Of a stretch of DNA of 64,000 nucleotides, positions 52,101 to 64,000 are shown in pieces. This stretch comes from Eunapius fragilis. Lineage: Eukaryota > Porifera > Demospongiae > Spongillida > Spongillidae. The notes beneath the pieces were generated by a model. That model ran no database searches. It was not told where the DNA came from and saw nothing but the letters and a program-made list of their open reading frames with translations. The stretch lies in assembly GCA_963681505.1 (NCBI GenBank), contig OY811978.1:5502586-5566585 (forward strand), in the 5' to 3' direction. The translations under genes were made by a program, and so were the position numbers. Each line of letters begins with the position of its first letter. Position 1 is the stretch's first letter.

Positions 52101-55100
52101 CATGACCAAGTTACATTAAACGTGACGTCATTTACGTAAGCCGCCATCTTGGTGCACAGCTGGCATAGACACGACCATAGATTTATCTACGCAACGACTA
52201 ATTCCGCTTCAGAAAACTGATGTCAAAGATATTATACCGATAGATATATATGTTCTGTACGGATGCCCAGCAATTGACCGGTTATGCAACCGGACAACAA
52301 CCGGACGACCGGTTATGTAACCGGATGGTGACTTGCGCATGCTCATACACTAACAAGGTGTCACATTCTCTTATCCACGTGTTACACGCCCGATGGATGC
52401 GTTCGAAGAATACCTTTTTGCTGCTTTTCCAAAAGACGCTAAGAGAACCCACTTTTTAAAGAATCCTCTATCGATTGAGGATAGAAACTTTCGTCATCTT
52501 ATTAAAAGAAGTGGATTTCAACTGCTGGATTTGCCTGAAGCTGGAATAAGGGATGCATTGGTTGTCCAAGTCAAGGAGGAAAAGGAGGTAATTCGTTCTG
52601 TGTTAGTATTCATTTTTCTGTAGTTGATTACTGGCCGGTTTGTTGGTATATAGAACGTTAATGACCGCACGATCATGAAAGGCTATAGAAGGGTCGCTAT
52701 AGTGGAGGAATTCTACCAAATTTTGAAACAGATCCATGATAAAGATTGTCTGCATGCTGGTTCAAGAAAAACCTATGCTAGGGTAAGTAGCAATTGAAGT
52801 ACGTTACGGCACATGTACAGGCTAAATTGAGTCATGTATATGTCACTCCTTATACACTTTAGGTCCAGTCATTGTACTCATACATACCAAGAGTTGTGGT
52901 TGAAAAGTATGTAAGCTTGTGTTCAACATGCAGCTTAAGGAAACCACAGCATACTAAAGCTCCTTTAAGGCCAATCATAGCTGATGGGCTATTCTCTCGT
53001 ATCCAGGTAGGTTTAATCACTATTCATGCTTACTAACACGTACAAAATATTTATACATATCTGTAGATCGATCTGATTGATATGAGGCATATGCCACATA
53101 ATGGATGCAACTGGATATTACACATCGTGGATCATTGGTCAAAATTTAATTTTGCATTCCCTCTTGCAAAAAAGAAGGCAAACCATGTGGTTAAAGCATT
53201 GCACAACTATGTTTTCCAAGTGTTTGGCTTGCCTGCTATCATTCACAGTGATAATGGCAAAGAATTTGTAAACAAACTCATTGAAGATGTAGTTTCTACA
53301 TGGCCAGGTCATGTGCAGTTAATCAGTGGTCGTCCGCGACATCCCCAATCCCAAGGATTAGTTGAACAAGCACACTACACACTTGAGAGAATGATCAGTG
53401 CCAAAGTTGTTGAATGTGGCAATCAATCCCCACCATGGTCTCAATGGCTTCCACATATTGTGTGTAAGTGATCCAATGTTTTTCTATGTTGCAAATGTTA
53501 TTATGTTTTATGTCATTGCAGATACAATGGACACTCAGGTTCATGACACCACCAAGCAAACCCCATACGAGTTAGTATTTGGCCAACCTCCGAGGGCAAT
53601 TTTTGTTCCAGATGTCAACTTTAGGGGACAGCTTGATGAAGATATTTTGAAGCCTTGTGACAGAGATAAATCAGAGGAAGGGACAAAAGACAAAGAACAG
53701 GATTATGAAGGAAATGAAGAGGAGGATGAGGAAACAGAAAAGGATGAAGAGGAGAAAGAAAAGGAGGATGTTGAAAACGAAGAGGAGCATGATGAAAACG
53801 GAGTGCATGAGGAGGAGAAAGAAGATGAGGATGAGGAAAAAGAAAATGAGGAAAAAAAAGATGAGGATGAGGGAAAAAAGATGAGGATGAGGGTGAAGAA
53901 GATGAGGAAAAAGAAGATGAGGAAAAGAAAGTTGAGGATAAAGAAGATGAGGAAAAAGAAGATGAGGATGAGGTAAAAGAAGAGGATGAGAAAAAAGAAG
54001 AGGATGATGAGAAAATAGCAAAGGACAGCAGGATGTAGACAAGGATGATGGAGAGGATGAAGATGAGGACAATTTAGTGGAAAAGGAAATGGAATGTACT
54101 TATGTGGGCACTGTTGCAAGGGAGTTAGAAAGCAATTTTGAGGAGAGAAACAAAACCACTGCTGCAAGCGTTCTTTCTGTCTACCAGTACTCTGTTGATT
54201 CAGAAAAATGTGATGGTCATGACAGTGATCGTGATGAAAATGGTAACAACAAAGTACAAGTAAGTGCCTCAATAAATGTTTGGATCCTGATTAATCTTTC
54301 TGGTTCCTTTCGATGTATAGGTGGCTTTTATGAAGTCCAATTCAAGGGTTTTGGCTACTACTGAGAAGTACTTGCCTGTTCGCCAGATTGCAGACAAAGA
54401 ATATTTGAAAAATGCTAATAGGATGATGGTAAAATACAACCTTAAGCACAAAGTTAAAGAATTTCATGTAGGAGATTGTGTTACTGTGAGAATTCCTCGC
54501 ATTGATCGGGCTTCCACTGACCCAAATAGACTGCCATGCATAATTGTACAGGTGATTGGAACGGCATGTGCAATGTACCACTTGTGGTGCAAGTCAGGGG
54601 TGTTGAATAAATGCTACTCTGCTTGTGACCTGGAATTTTTTGAAGGGACTTTCTGTCTATCTGTGAAAGGATGGGAAAATTCTACTCGTGTGTCACTTCG
54701 AGCAGCTTCAAAAGAAAGTACACCGTGGAGTGCATTTTCAAAGAATAGGTGCAAGTGCACAGCAGGGTGCAGCACACAACGGTGCCCTTGCAAGAAGAAT
54801 AAAATTGAATGCACCTCACACTGCCATAAAGGGGATAACTGCAAAAACAAGAATTGTACACCTGCATCAGCTATGAAATTATCACCACCATCTTCTAGCA
54901 ACAAAACTCCTTTCTTGGATACCCAAGCATCATTGTCATGTGCATGCAAAACGAGATGCAATAGTGCAAAGTATTGCTGCTGCAAAAAGAGCAAATCGTC
55001 CTGCTCTGCTTGTTGTCACCCAGGACATTCTTGCACTAATGGTGATCACACAAAACCCTTGTGCAAGATGGATTTAACAGCAGAATTGAGTGGAGATGAT

Positions 55101-57319
55101 GAAGACACCTGGGTTACTATCTGTACTGTTCAACTGACAATGTACCACAAGGCAATACTTACATCTCCAAAAAGCTGGCTAGGTGATCTTATAATCACCG
55201 CGCGCTGCACAATATATGCTGAAACAGCAGCACCCATCCATAGATGGCTTTCAACCACCTGCACTTAGCCAGAATTTTTCCATGATTCCACCACAGGAGC
55301 AGTTTGTGCAGATCATAAATGTGAATAAAAATCATTGGATTGCTCTATCCACTGTTGGTTGCCAAAAAGCCAGCATCAAAATCTTTGACTGCAATGGAGG
55401 TAAAGAGCTTCCCAAGCCTACCCTGAAGCTTATGAGTGGCCTACTTCAAACACAAGAAAACCAATTTTCTGTTGAGTTTGTAGATGTTCAACTGCAGGAA
55501 GGATCACATGACTGTGGATTATTTGCTCTGGCGTATATCACGTCCATTTGTAATGGACAAGATCCAGCAGTTCTATTGTATAAACAGAATGCAATGAGGA
55601 AGCATGTTTTGAAAAGTATTGAGGACGGAATGATGACTGCCTTCCCAACTTCTGCAAGTAGACTTCCTAAGGCATCTATCAGGAAGAACATACCAGTATA
55701 CTGTATTTGCCGGCATATTAATGATGGCTCAAAAATGATTCAATGTGATGTTTGCCAGCAGTGGTTCCATGTAGCCTGCATGAAGATCGACAAAAGTGTA
55801 CACAAAGATCGCAATTCTATGTGGAAAACAGTCTTAGTACATGTATATTAATATTTCTGCTGCATTATGCTGTGTACTGGTCAGTTGTAAGCCTCATGTC
55901 AGCATTATACAACATCATCAGTTATTTTTTGTACTAGTGTCCATAAACATACATTATCATCTTCTCAGTATGACAAAACATCTTCCCATAAATGTGCAAA
56001 TAGTCTCATCCATACAGATGGCCGGTTGTATCAGGCCTTACCAACCAAAACAACCTGAGTTGTGCATAGATAAATATTCATAAAGATATGGGACAGTGTC
56101 CAGCAGAATCACCCTTCTGGCTAGTTTTTCAAGTTTTCAAATTTTTTGATTTTCCTTGAACACCCATGAGCTTCTGTCAAATGGTTCTTACGCATCCTAA
56201 ATCGGACTATCCATCACAAAGTTATTAGGCACTGAATTTATAATTAGCCATACATTTCAATGCGAGCGTTACTTTTCTTTTGCTTGTTCTGGAAATTTTG
56301 AAAAAGTACCATAAGGGTGATTTAGCTGGACACTGTCCCATATATTCATATATTCATAAAGATATTAAATAACGGACAGCCGGTTACACAACGGGACAGC
56401 CGGTTACACAACCGGACAGCCGGTTACACAACCGGACAGCCGGTTACACAACCGGACAGCCGGTTGCACAACCGGACAGCCGGTTACGCAACGGGACAGC
56501 CGGTTGCACAACGGGACAGCCGGTTACGCAACGGGACAGCCGTTGTGTAACCGGACAGCTATTATAAAATGCATTGAAACGGGACAGCCGGTTACATAAC
56601 CGGACAGCCGGTTACACAACCGGCATCCGGTTACGTAACAGGCAATGTTGGGCATTCGTACGGAACATATACTTCCTCTCAAGATACATCAGCAAGACTG
56701 CTATCGTTTTAACGCGTACGTATCAAGGCTTGGATAATCCGTTTTGCGTTGATCTTGTAATGTAGGCCGGCTGCGAGCAATTCGGTATCTTATTTTGTTC
56801 TGCAAACAAATTTCGAAGTAATTTATACATGCAGTTTAAAAATTAAGCCTATACAACCAGTCGTTAGCGGCTGCATGGCCTGTCAGAGAGACTAAATCTG
56901 GGTCTGTCATGCATGCACAAATATTTCGGTCGCTTTAATTTTGATCCGGCCGGACCAAATGAAAAACGAGCGCCAGAAATATTCCGGCCGGGCTGAAATT
57001 GAGTACTATTTGTTATACTTGAGTTTTGGTTCCAGCGTCGATCCGAACCGGAGTCAGAAACGTGGCAAAGAGTAAGATACATATGAATGGGGAGATCACT
57101 TGCATGCATGTATGTGCATGTATAGAAGAGACCAACGAAAGTGTTCCTAGCGAACATGTACGTGTCTATAAGCTACAAGATCGGTGCATAATGGGTTCTG
57201 GCCAACTTCTGGGTAGCCTTTCGTACATGCATGTGTTCTCGCTCCGCTTTCGGCAGTCAGTATTGGCACATAAACATATACAAGCATCAAATGGGAGCAT
57301 TTCAAGTAGAGAGCCGCGT

Positions 57320-57384
<65 letters not shown>

Positions 57385-57396
57385 GTGTGCGTGTGT

Positions 57397-57429
<33 letters not shown>

Positions 57430-60400
57430 CACAACAAAGCGACGCCATATCCAATATACGCTCATAGCTGATATCAGGTGTCATAACTACGTACGTCTGC
57501 TTTGAAGCCGTTCGCATCCTTTTACAGTGACCAAGTTGTAGAGTCGGTATAACCAATCTTGGTTGAATTTTTTTATAAAGTGTAGCCAGCTGGCTCTCCG
57601 GATTGAAAGGCACTCAATATTCGCTAGCGTCGTCTTTATTATGCCTTGTCTTGAAAGAGCATCGAGGCAGCGTCTCTTCGTCTTTGGCTGAGTTCGCGTT
57701 CACGTTCTCCTCCAATGTGGTTAATAACAGCAGATATTCGATGGAACGAGAGATCTTTATTCTTTATCAACCTCAGAACACTTGAAACACCAAATTACTG
57801 CACACAATACATTAGTACCTGTGCACCAAGATGGCCGCCACCGGTGTTTCACGTGATCTAGTTAATTATCTTGTGACACATGAAAAAGGTCTATATCAGG
57901 ACCTACGTTAGTAGGTCCTATGTAGGATTTGAAGTGTGATGAATACGATTAGCAAAACACCAGATTCCACTATTGCCGTTGCACCGTAGAATCAGTTGGC
58001 CTTTAGCGAGCGTATTTGGATACAGCCAACAATTGCCTACAATGTAATAAAACTGCCGACGCTTAGAAAGCTCAGACAACAGAGATAACGCTCTCTCGTT
58101 CCCACACTCGAACCTGAAAAAAAGTTTCTCCATCTTCTTCTTCCGGATCTGATAAGATAAGATTTGCTCGGATAAGAGGTTTATTGCATTGCATCTTTGT
58201 CACGATTGAAGTATAATGTTAGCCGTTATGCGGAAGCACTAGAACCAACAAGTTAGAAACTTATTGTCGAGTTGGATTTGTTTTATTATGTTAGTAACGA
58301 GAGTTATGCTTGACACAAATTTCAATCTCTAGCAAACTTAGTTTTGTTAGTATAGCCCACAACAGATTTTATCGGCCTTTGGAAGACATAAAAGTGGACG
58401 GGAACGTGTGGTTGAACACGTTCTATATTTCATATAGTGCATGCGCTATACAGTTATCTATTCAATTGTTGTCACGGTTGTATACCAAAAGCTTGACGTG
58501 TCTGGTTTGTTTTCTTCAAAATGCCGTCACGTCGATCGCGAAGAGAAAAGAATCGTGCAAAGAAGATCGCAAAGTTAATTGAATGATGAATGTTGTGTTG
58601 GCGAGTCGCAAGATATTGAGGAGCGTGACAGTTTTCAAGAAGCGCATGAAAAAAAGAAGACTTGCGACAGGAAGCGCTACAAAGCCGATCCTGAGAGTAA
58701 GAAAAATAGCATGAATTAAGGCCCAATACTGGTTTGATCCGGAAAGTAAGAAGGAGAGCGCTAAGGCCCAATACTGGCTTGATCCGGAAAGTAAGAAGGA
58801 TAGCGCGAAGGCCCAATACTGCCTTGATCCGGAAAGTAAGAAGGAGACCGCTAAGGCCCAATACTGCAGAAAAAGAAATTCTATGAGGTAGGAGTGTTTG
58901 CAATGTTTGGATGCAATATGTCCTACACGCATGGGACCGATGTGTTGTATCGTGTGCGTGTGTTCGTCTGTGAGATAGGAAAACGAATAACGCCAGATCA
59001 ATTTGCATTGGAGTATATGCTTGCCAGCTTTGATACCCTCTGAGGGGGGTTTTTATACCACATTCACACTACATGTCTATGAATGTTGACTATTATATTT
59101 TTACAAGGATAAAACCACATGCCTGTCAATGGATACCATATATGGTGGCCCAGCATTTGTCTTTTAAACCTTGCCATACAGGATGTAGCATCTATGGCTG
59201 CTAAAACATGTTCCCTAGGTTCTCTGTGTAAACAATATTTTATCTTACAGCTGTACTGTCTATAAAACCACATGCCTGCCTCCTTCCTGTATGGATACCA
59301 TATTTGGTAGCTCAGTATGTGTCATAGCTTCTATGGCTGCTAAAACATGCAGGACCATGATGATCTCTAATTTTCAGCTGGAACCTATTACATGCACCTC
59401 TCTTAAGAGCTATGATGATCTCTAATTTTCAGCTGGAACCTATTACATGCACCTCTCTTAAGAGCTATCTATCTGCCTTGCTTTGCAGGACTAACTAACT
59501 TCCTGCATGATTCCATGTGTGGTGTCCCAGCATGTGGTCTTAAACTTTGACACATATACTGTGGCTGCAAACCTGAACATGGAGCAATCCTTCCCTGGGT
59601 TCTCCAGTACATCATCTGGAACTCTTTTACGAGCTGTCACTCTGACTAAGAGATTTATGCTTTGCAGGATTATCAAATGGCAAATGGGGTTGCATCTGTG
59701 ACCTTGACTGCATGTAAATTAATGGATCTGTCTCTATAGGCCCTAACCCCGGAATATGAGTTCACACAATTATATGTTGTACTTAACTCACAATCCAATC
59801 CTTATATCAGTTGCTGTACGTTCTCTATACAAAACTCTTAAAAATAGGCTTGCCTCCCTCCCATGTATGTGTTCATATGTCAAGGAGTCTAACATGTTTC
59901 TCTGTATCAACATTTATCTTGAAACTTTGCATTCATATAACCACAAGCCTGCCTGTTCTGACCATGTAACCTGAAGCCATTATGTCTTCTTGCACATGCG
60001 CAATTTGGAGTATTTAACACTTACACCATGTGTTCTGAGTCACTTCTTTTTCTCTGGTTTTAGCGTACACTAGCTGTAGTTGTTAGCTGATTTATAGTTG
60101 TGCCTGCACTGTGCCCTTTGATTCTCTGTAATCATATTCATTTGAAATCCTGATTTCCGAGAAAACACGACACTGCCTCTTCCTCCATATATGGTGGCAC
60201 AGTGTGTGGTCTTAAACCTAGCTTCTATGGCTGCTAAAACATGCACATGGACCACCAATCGTCCTCCATGATGCTCTCCTGTTTTCAGCTGGAACCAGTT
60301 ACCTATTACATGCAGCTCTTTACTAACAGTTTCAATTTGGATAAGCGATTTATGCTTTGCAGGACTAACTAACTTCCTGCATGATTCCATGTATGGTGTC

Positions 60401-63400
60401 CCAGCATGTGGACTTAAAATCTCTATGGCTGCAAACCTGAACATTCCTGTGTTCTCAAGTACATCATTGTAATTTATATATTTTTACCCATGCAAAAGTT
60501 AAAGTGGCAGCAACCCTAGGCCTCTCTCTACACATGATTGTGTGCAGTTTCACATATATCAGCAAATACTAGCCATTTGAAATGCAGGCCATCTTAATTC
60601 AGCCCCACCTCCCACCACCGCATATGGTTTGTTCAACACATTTATTATGGGAGGCCGTTCCAATAATTTAATCCTTCCCTCGTATTAGATCAGTTTTGGT
60701 TTATATAAAGCAACTTTTCTCACTCACTCTTTACTTTAAGATATGGAAGAGGTATGCATGTGTACATAGGATTTGCATGCATGGCATTATATCTATATAG
60801 TATATATTATTACCCTTGTAGGTCACAGCAGAAGAAGCTGAGAATCTGTTTGCTGTTGACTCGGGTGAGGAGGGCCCTCCCTACTCTCCGATACCGGTCC
60901 TGGTCCCTGCTCCATTCCTGCTTGCCCCAGCTCTGGCCCCAGCTCCGCTGCTCCCACCTGTACCACTGCTGGCCCCTGCTCTGCTTGCCCCAGATCCGCC
61001 GCTGGCCCCAGCTCCGCCACTGCCCCCAGCTCCGCTGCTCCCACCTGCCCCACTGGTGGCCCCTGCTCCGCTGCTCCCACCTGCGCCACCGCTGGCCCCA
61101 GCCCATGGGGAATATGGCCCCATCCGTACTGGGGGCCTCCCGGAGCTCGGCCGTATAGAAGGCGGCGAGGAAGGGGGAGGGGTGGACTTCACCTTGTGTC
61201 GAAAAATACGTATATTTATTATATATTTATAATTACAACTAATGTTCTTTGAATGCTATATAGCAGGGCTACCGTTTGCGCCGTATCGATCTTCCGACCA
61301 AGTTAAGACAGTTTAGTTAAGAGCATGCATGTGATTGCACAGGGATGAATGCTTCCTCGCCATGCGAAGTAATCTTGCATTACACGGCACGATTATTCAA
61401 TACATGTATCTCTGATATAATACATGTTAATAATTTTAGCTTATAACCACAGGCGGATCCCGGCTTACATGTACAGCGCCTAGCATAAAAATGTGTGAAA
61501 CAAGATATAAAATTTAATTAAAATAAAATTGGTGATGTAGGATTTGTAGACAGCAATTAAGTAAAAAGTAAGGAAACAAGGAATTACGGATATTAGGCAT
61601 TCATTCAATTAATTATAAATATTACAGACCTACATTATTTAGCAAATCTACCTCCTTGAAATTCTGTGCTTAATGTAGGTCTGTAATATTTATAATTAAA
61701 TGAATGAATGCCTAATATCCGTAATTCCTTGTTTCCTTACTTTTTACTTAATTGCTGTCTACAAATCCTACATCACCAATTTTATTTTAATTAAATTTTT
61801 ATATCTTGTTCACTAACAATGTTTGTACGTCAGTTTTGAAGCATACAAATCGCGTCTCACAAAAAGCGTTACATAAAACGAAAGCTCGATCTATGTACAA
61901 TACCTTTGTAAAAGTTGTTTCTCAACTCGAAGTTCGCACGTTGTGGACTAACTAGTTTTGAAAACCTATCTCCGCGTAAGTAGGCCGCTTTTGAACGACG
62001 CCTCTCCATACCGAAACAATCACTGATGCTCAAACATACCTTGTTCAGTAGAGCACAGGGTCATCTTTAACAATACTTCGTCTAAAGGGTCATCACGTGT
62101 TCCATTCAGTAACTGCACAACGAATTCCAACGGGTACAAATCATTACAACCGTTGCTGAGGTAATTGCCATTTCAAAATTTTGGGGCGTAGGACTTTTTG
62201 TCCATCAATTCAATGGATCGTAACACCCGTGTACCCGTGTACTCGACTTTCGCCACTAGTGGCGAAAGTCGAGTACACGGGTGTTACGATCCATTGAATT
62301 GATGGACAAAAAGTCCTACGCCCCATAATTTTGAAATGGCAATTACCTCACCTAGCAACGGTTGTAATGATTAGTGGCGAAAGTCGAGTATAGTATCGCG
62401 ACTTTCAATTAGCATAATTTAACTTTAATAACTTATTCAAAGTGCCGGACCTAATGACCAGCGGGGGGGTGCTTCAGCACCCAAAGCACCCTCTATGGCT
62501 ACGGGCCTGCCGCATATGACAAAGCCGCGAATCGAGACATGTACGACACTTACAACGTCATGGCCGAACGTCTGGAAACAAGCCAGTGTACCGTGCAAAA
62601 GAGCACGTAGCGCGTTAGATTAATGCACATGTACAATACGTGCGAACATACATATTTAAATAGCCGTGCCCAGGGCCCCACCGCGTATATTGAAGCATAT
62701 GATTGAAGGAGGGCACTGATGGTTACCTTCAGCCGGGTCCTCAGACGTGCGACTATACATCACAATGTTTCTTTTTTAACCCGTTACTATGCCTTTGTAC
62801 AGGCGGAAGGCATATTAGGGAGCATCCATAAATGATGTCACGCTTTTTTGATGAATATTGGACCATACATACATATGTTGTCCACATTTGTCACAAATGT
62901 GCGAACCATACCCCCATACCCCACCTTTAAATGATGTCACATTTCAGTACACTATACCCCCCCCCCCCCCCCCCCCCTTACCTGGCACGCACAAGTATGA
63001 AATTTCTTTATTCTCATTTCCACAGCAGGCTGATTTCTATCAATCAACTATTGATTCACATATACTGATGTACTAGTATAGTGTTTTTGTATTTGGGGCA
63101 GTGCAAGAGAAATTCGGGCTTATGTAGGATTTTGGGAAAATTCCAAGACAACTAAAAGAAAGTAATGCTTGCCATTGAAATGTATGGCTAATTAAAAATT
63201 CAACGCTTTGTAGCTCTCTGATACACTGTCCAATTTTGGATGTGTAAGAACTATTTTTTAGAGAGTGCTATTCTGTATCCAAAAACTGTTAAATTTGAAA
63301 ACTTGAAAAAATTGCAAAAGCCCAATTTTCTCTTGCACTGCCCCATTTATCAAGTAATTACTTTTTGTGATATATTGGCTTTGTTCACAATGCAAGCGGA

Positions 63401-64000
63401 GTTTTTTAATCACATTAAATGACTATTGGCACAGTTGTTTAATTCGAGCTACAGTGTATCTTCTTCCCATGGTCTTGGAAGTGTTCATTCAAAGAAAATA
63501 CTGGGAGTTGATCACCTATATATGGGAACAACTTTGTGGAATGATTTTGTGTTGCTCAGTAGCAATGTCTTCAATATTCACCCAATCTGCTGCTTCTTCA
63601 TCAGGGCGGTCACCAGTTATTACTAACACTTCTTTCCCAATCTTTTTACAATACGATGAGGAACTACAAGTTGGTCAATGATTGAGGCTCCTGTAGTTGT
63701 CACTTTTATTCTTCCTATGTATTTGTCTGTGCTGCTGAAACATCTTTTTACTTGCAAAATACAGGCCACATGACTGATAAGTCCGACCTTGTAAATCATC
63801 CTAAATTGATGGACAGTATATCGTAGAGGTCATATAATAATATGGTACCTGTGAAAGACATGTCCGTCCGCTGTAGAGATCAATCCCACTTCAGCTTGGC
63901 CTTGGCATTGAGTAATGTTTTCCTCCGCTGACTTGTAAGGAAGACTACTCCAAAACCTTATAAGTTGTCCTTTCTTCTTAAGGGACACCATTGCTTGCTC

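Overview
This window is nuclear DNA from an animal, most probably a sponge (or another early-branching, non-bilaterian metazoan). The best evidence is a fragment of mitochondrial ND5 embedded at about 19.0-19.4 kb. It reads through only if TGA is Trp, and conserved Arg positions are AGA/AGG, which fits the sponge/cnidarian/placozoan mitochondrial code and not the invertebrate (bilaterian) one. Genes have short GT-AG introns (about 47-400 bp) and TATA-box promoters, and transposons and palindromes are very abundant.

Layout. 0-7.4 kb: nested inverted-repeat elements (hairpins at 176-468, about 548-2255 and about 2261-3268), a 1.6 kb TACA/TACG array, and a third single copy of the 0.9 kb unit. 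7.4-17.9 kb: an intact intronless seven-transmembrane receptor gene (7906-8850) and its decayed duplicate (16.2-17.14 kb). Between them lie an R2-like retroelement tail, a 1.3 kb perfect pentanucleotide array, and a decayed Ginger1-like integrase DNA transposon. That transposon (12277-16011, TSD CCGG) sits in the promoter of the duplicate, and its right end has been inverted-duplicated together with the receptor 5' half. 18.6-19.5 kb: a minisatellite containing the mitochondrial insert.

20.3-42.8 kb: one host gene on the minus strand, a phospholipase C-beta. I traced 30 exons whose phases all join (about 1,058 codons; the first two exons are tentative). Its introns carry a 485 bp palindrome plus R2-like remnant, a Gypsy remnant with one LTR, a RecQ-like helicase remnant and several minisatellites. 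44-47 kb: an antisense R2-like RT remnant and a death-domain exon.

48.6-58 kb: two complex transposon genes side by side. The first encodes a RAG1-N-terminus-like zinc region, a RING finger and a transposase-like C-terminus. The second is a Ginger-like element (52251-56667, TSD TATA) encoding integrase, acidic linker, two Cys-rich CXC-like modules, a Ulp1-type protease and a PHD finger, with palindromic subterminal repeats. The second lies inside an outer terminal-inverted-repeat element (about 52.08-57.90 kb) and itself contains a 250 bp MITE. 58.5-64 kb: a decayed DPE(S)KK-repeat gene, a diverged tandem-repeat field, a small two-exon Pro/Ala/Leu-rich gene with a TATA box, two more palindromes, a diverged MITE, and the end of an unidentified minus-strand gene cut by the window edge.

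Functionally, the host content is a signalling pair (GPCR-like receptors and the G-protein effector PLC-beta) plus a death-domain exon. The remainder is mobile DNA, mostly decayed by a few frameshifts or stops, some of which could be assembly errors in homopolymers.
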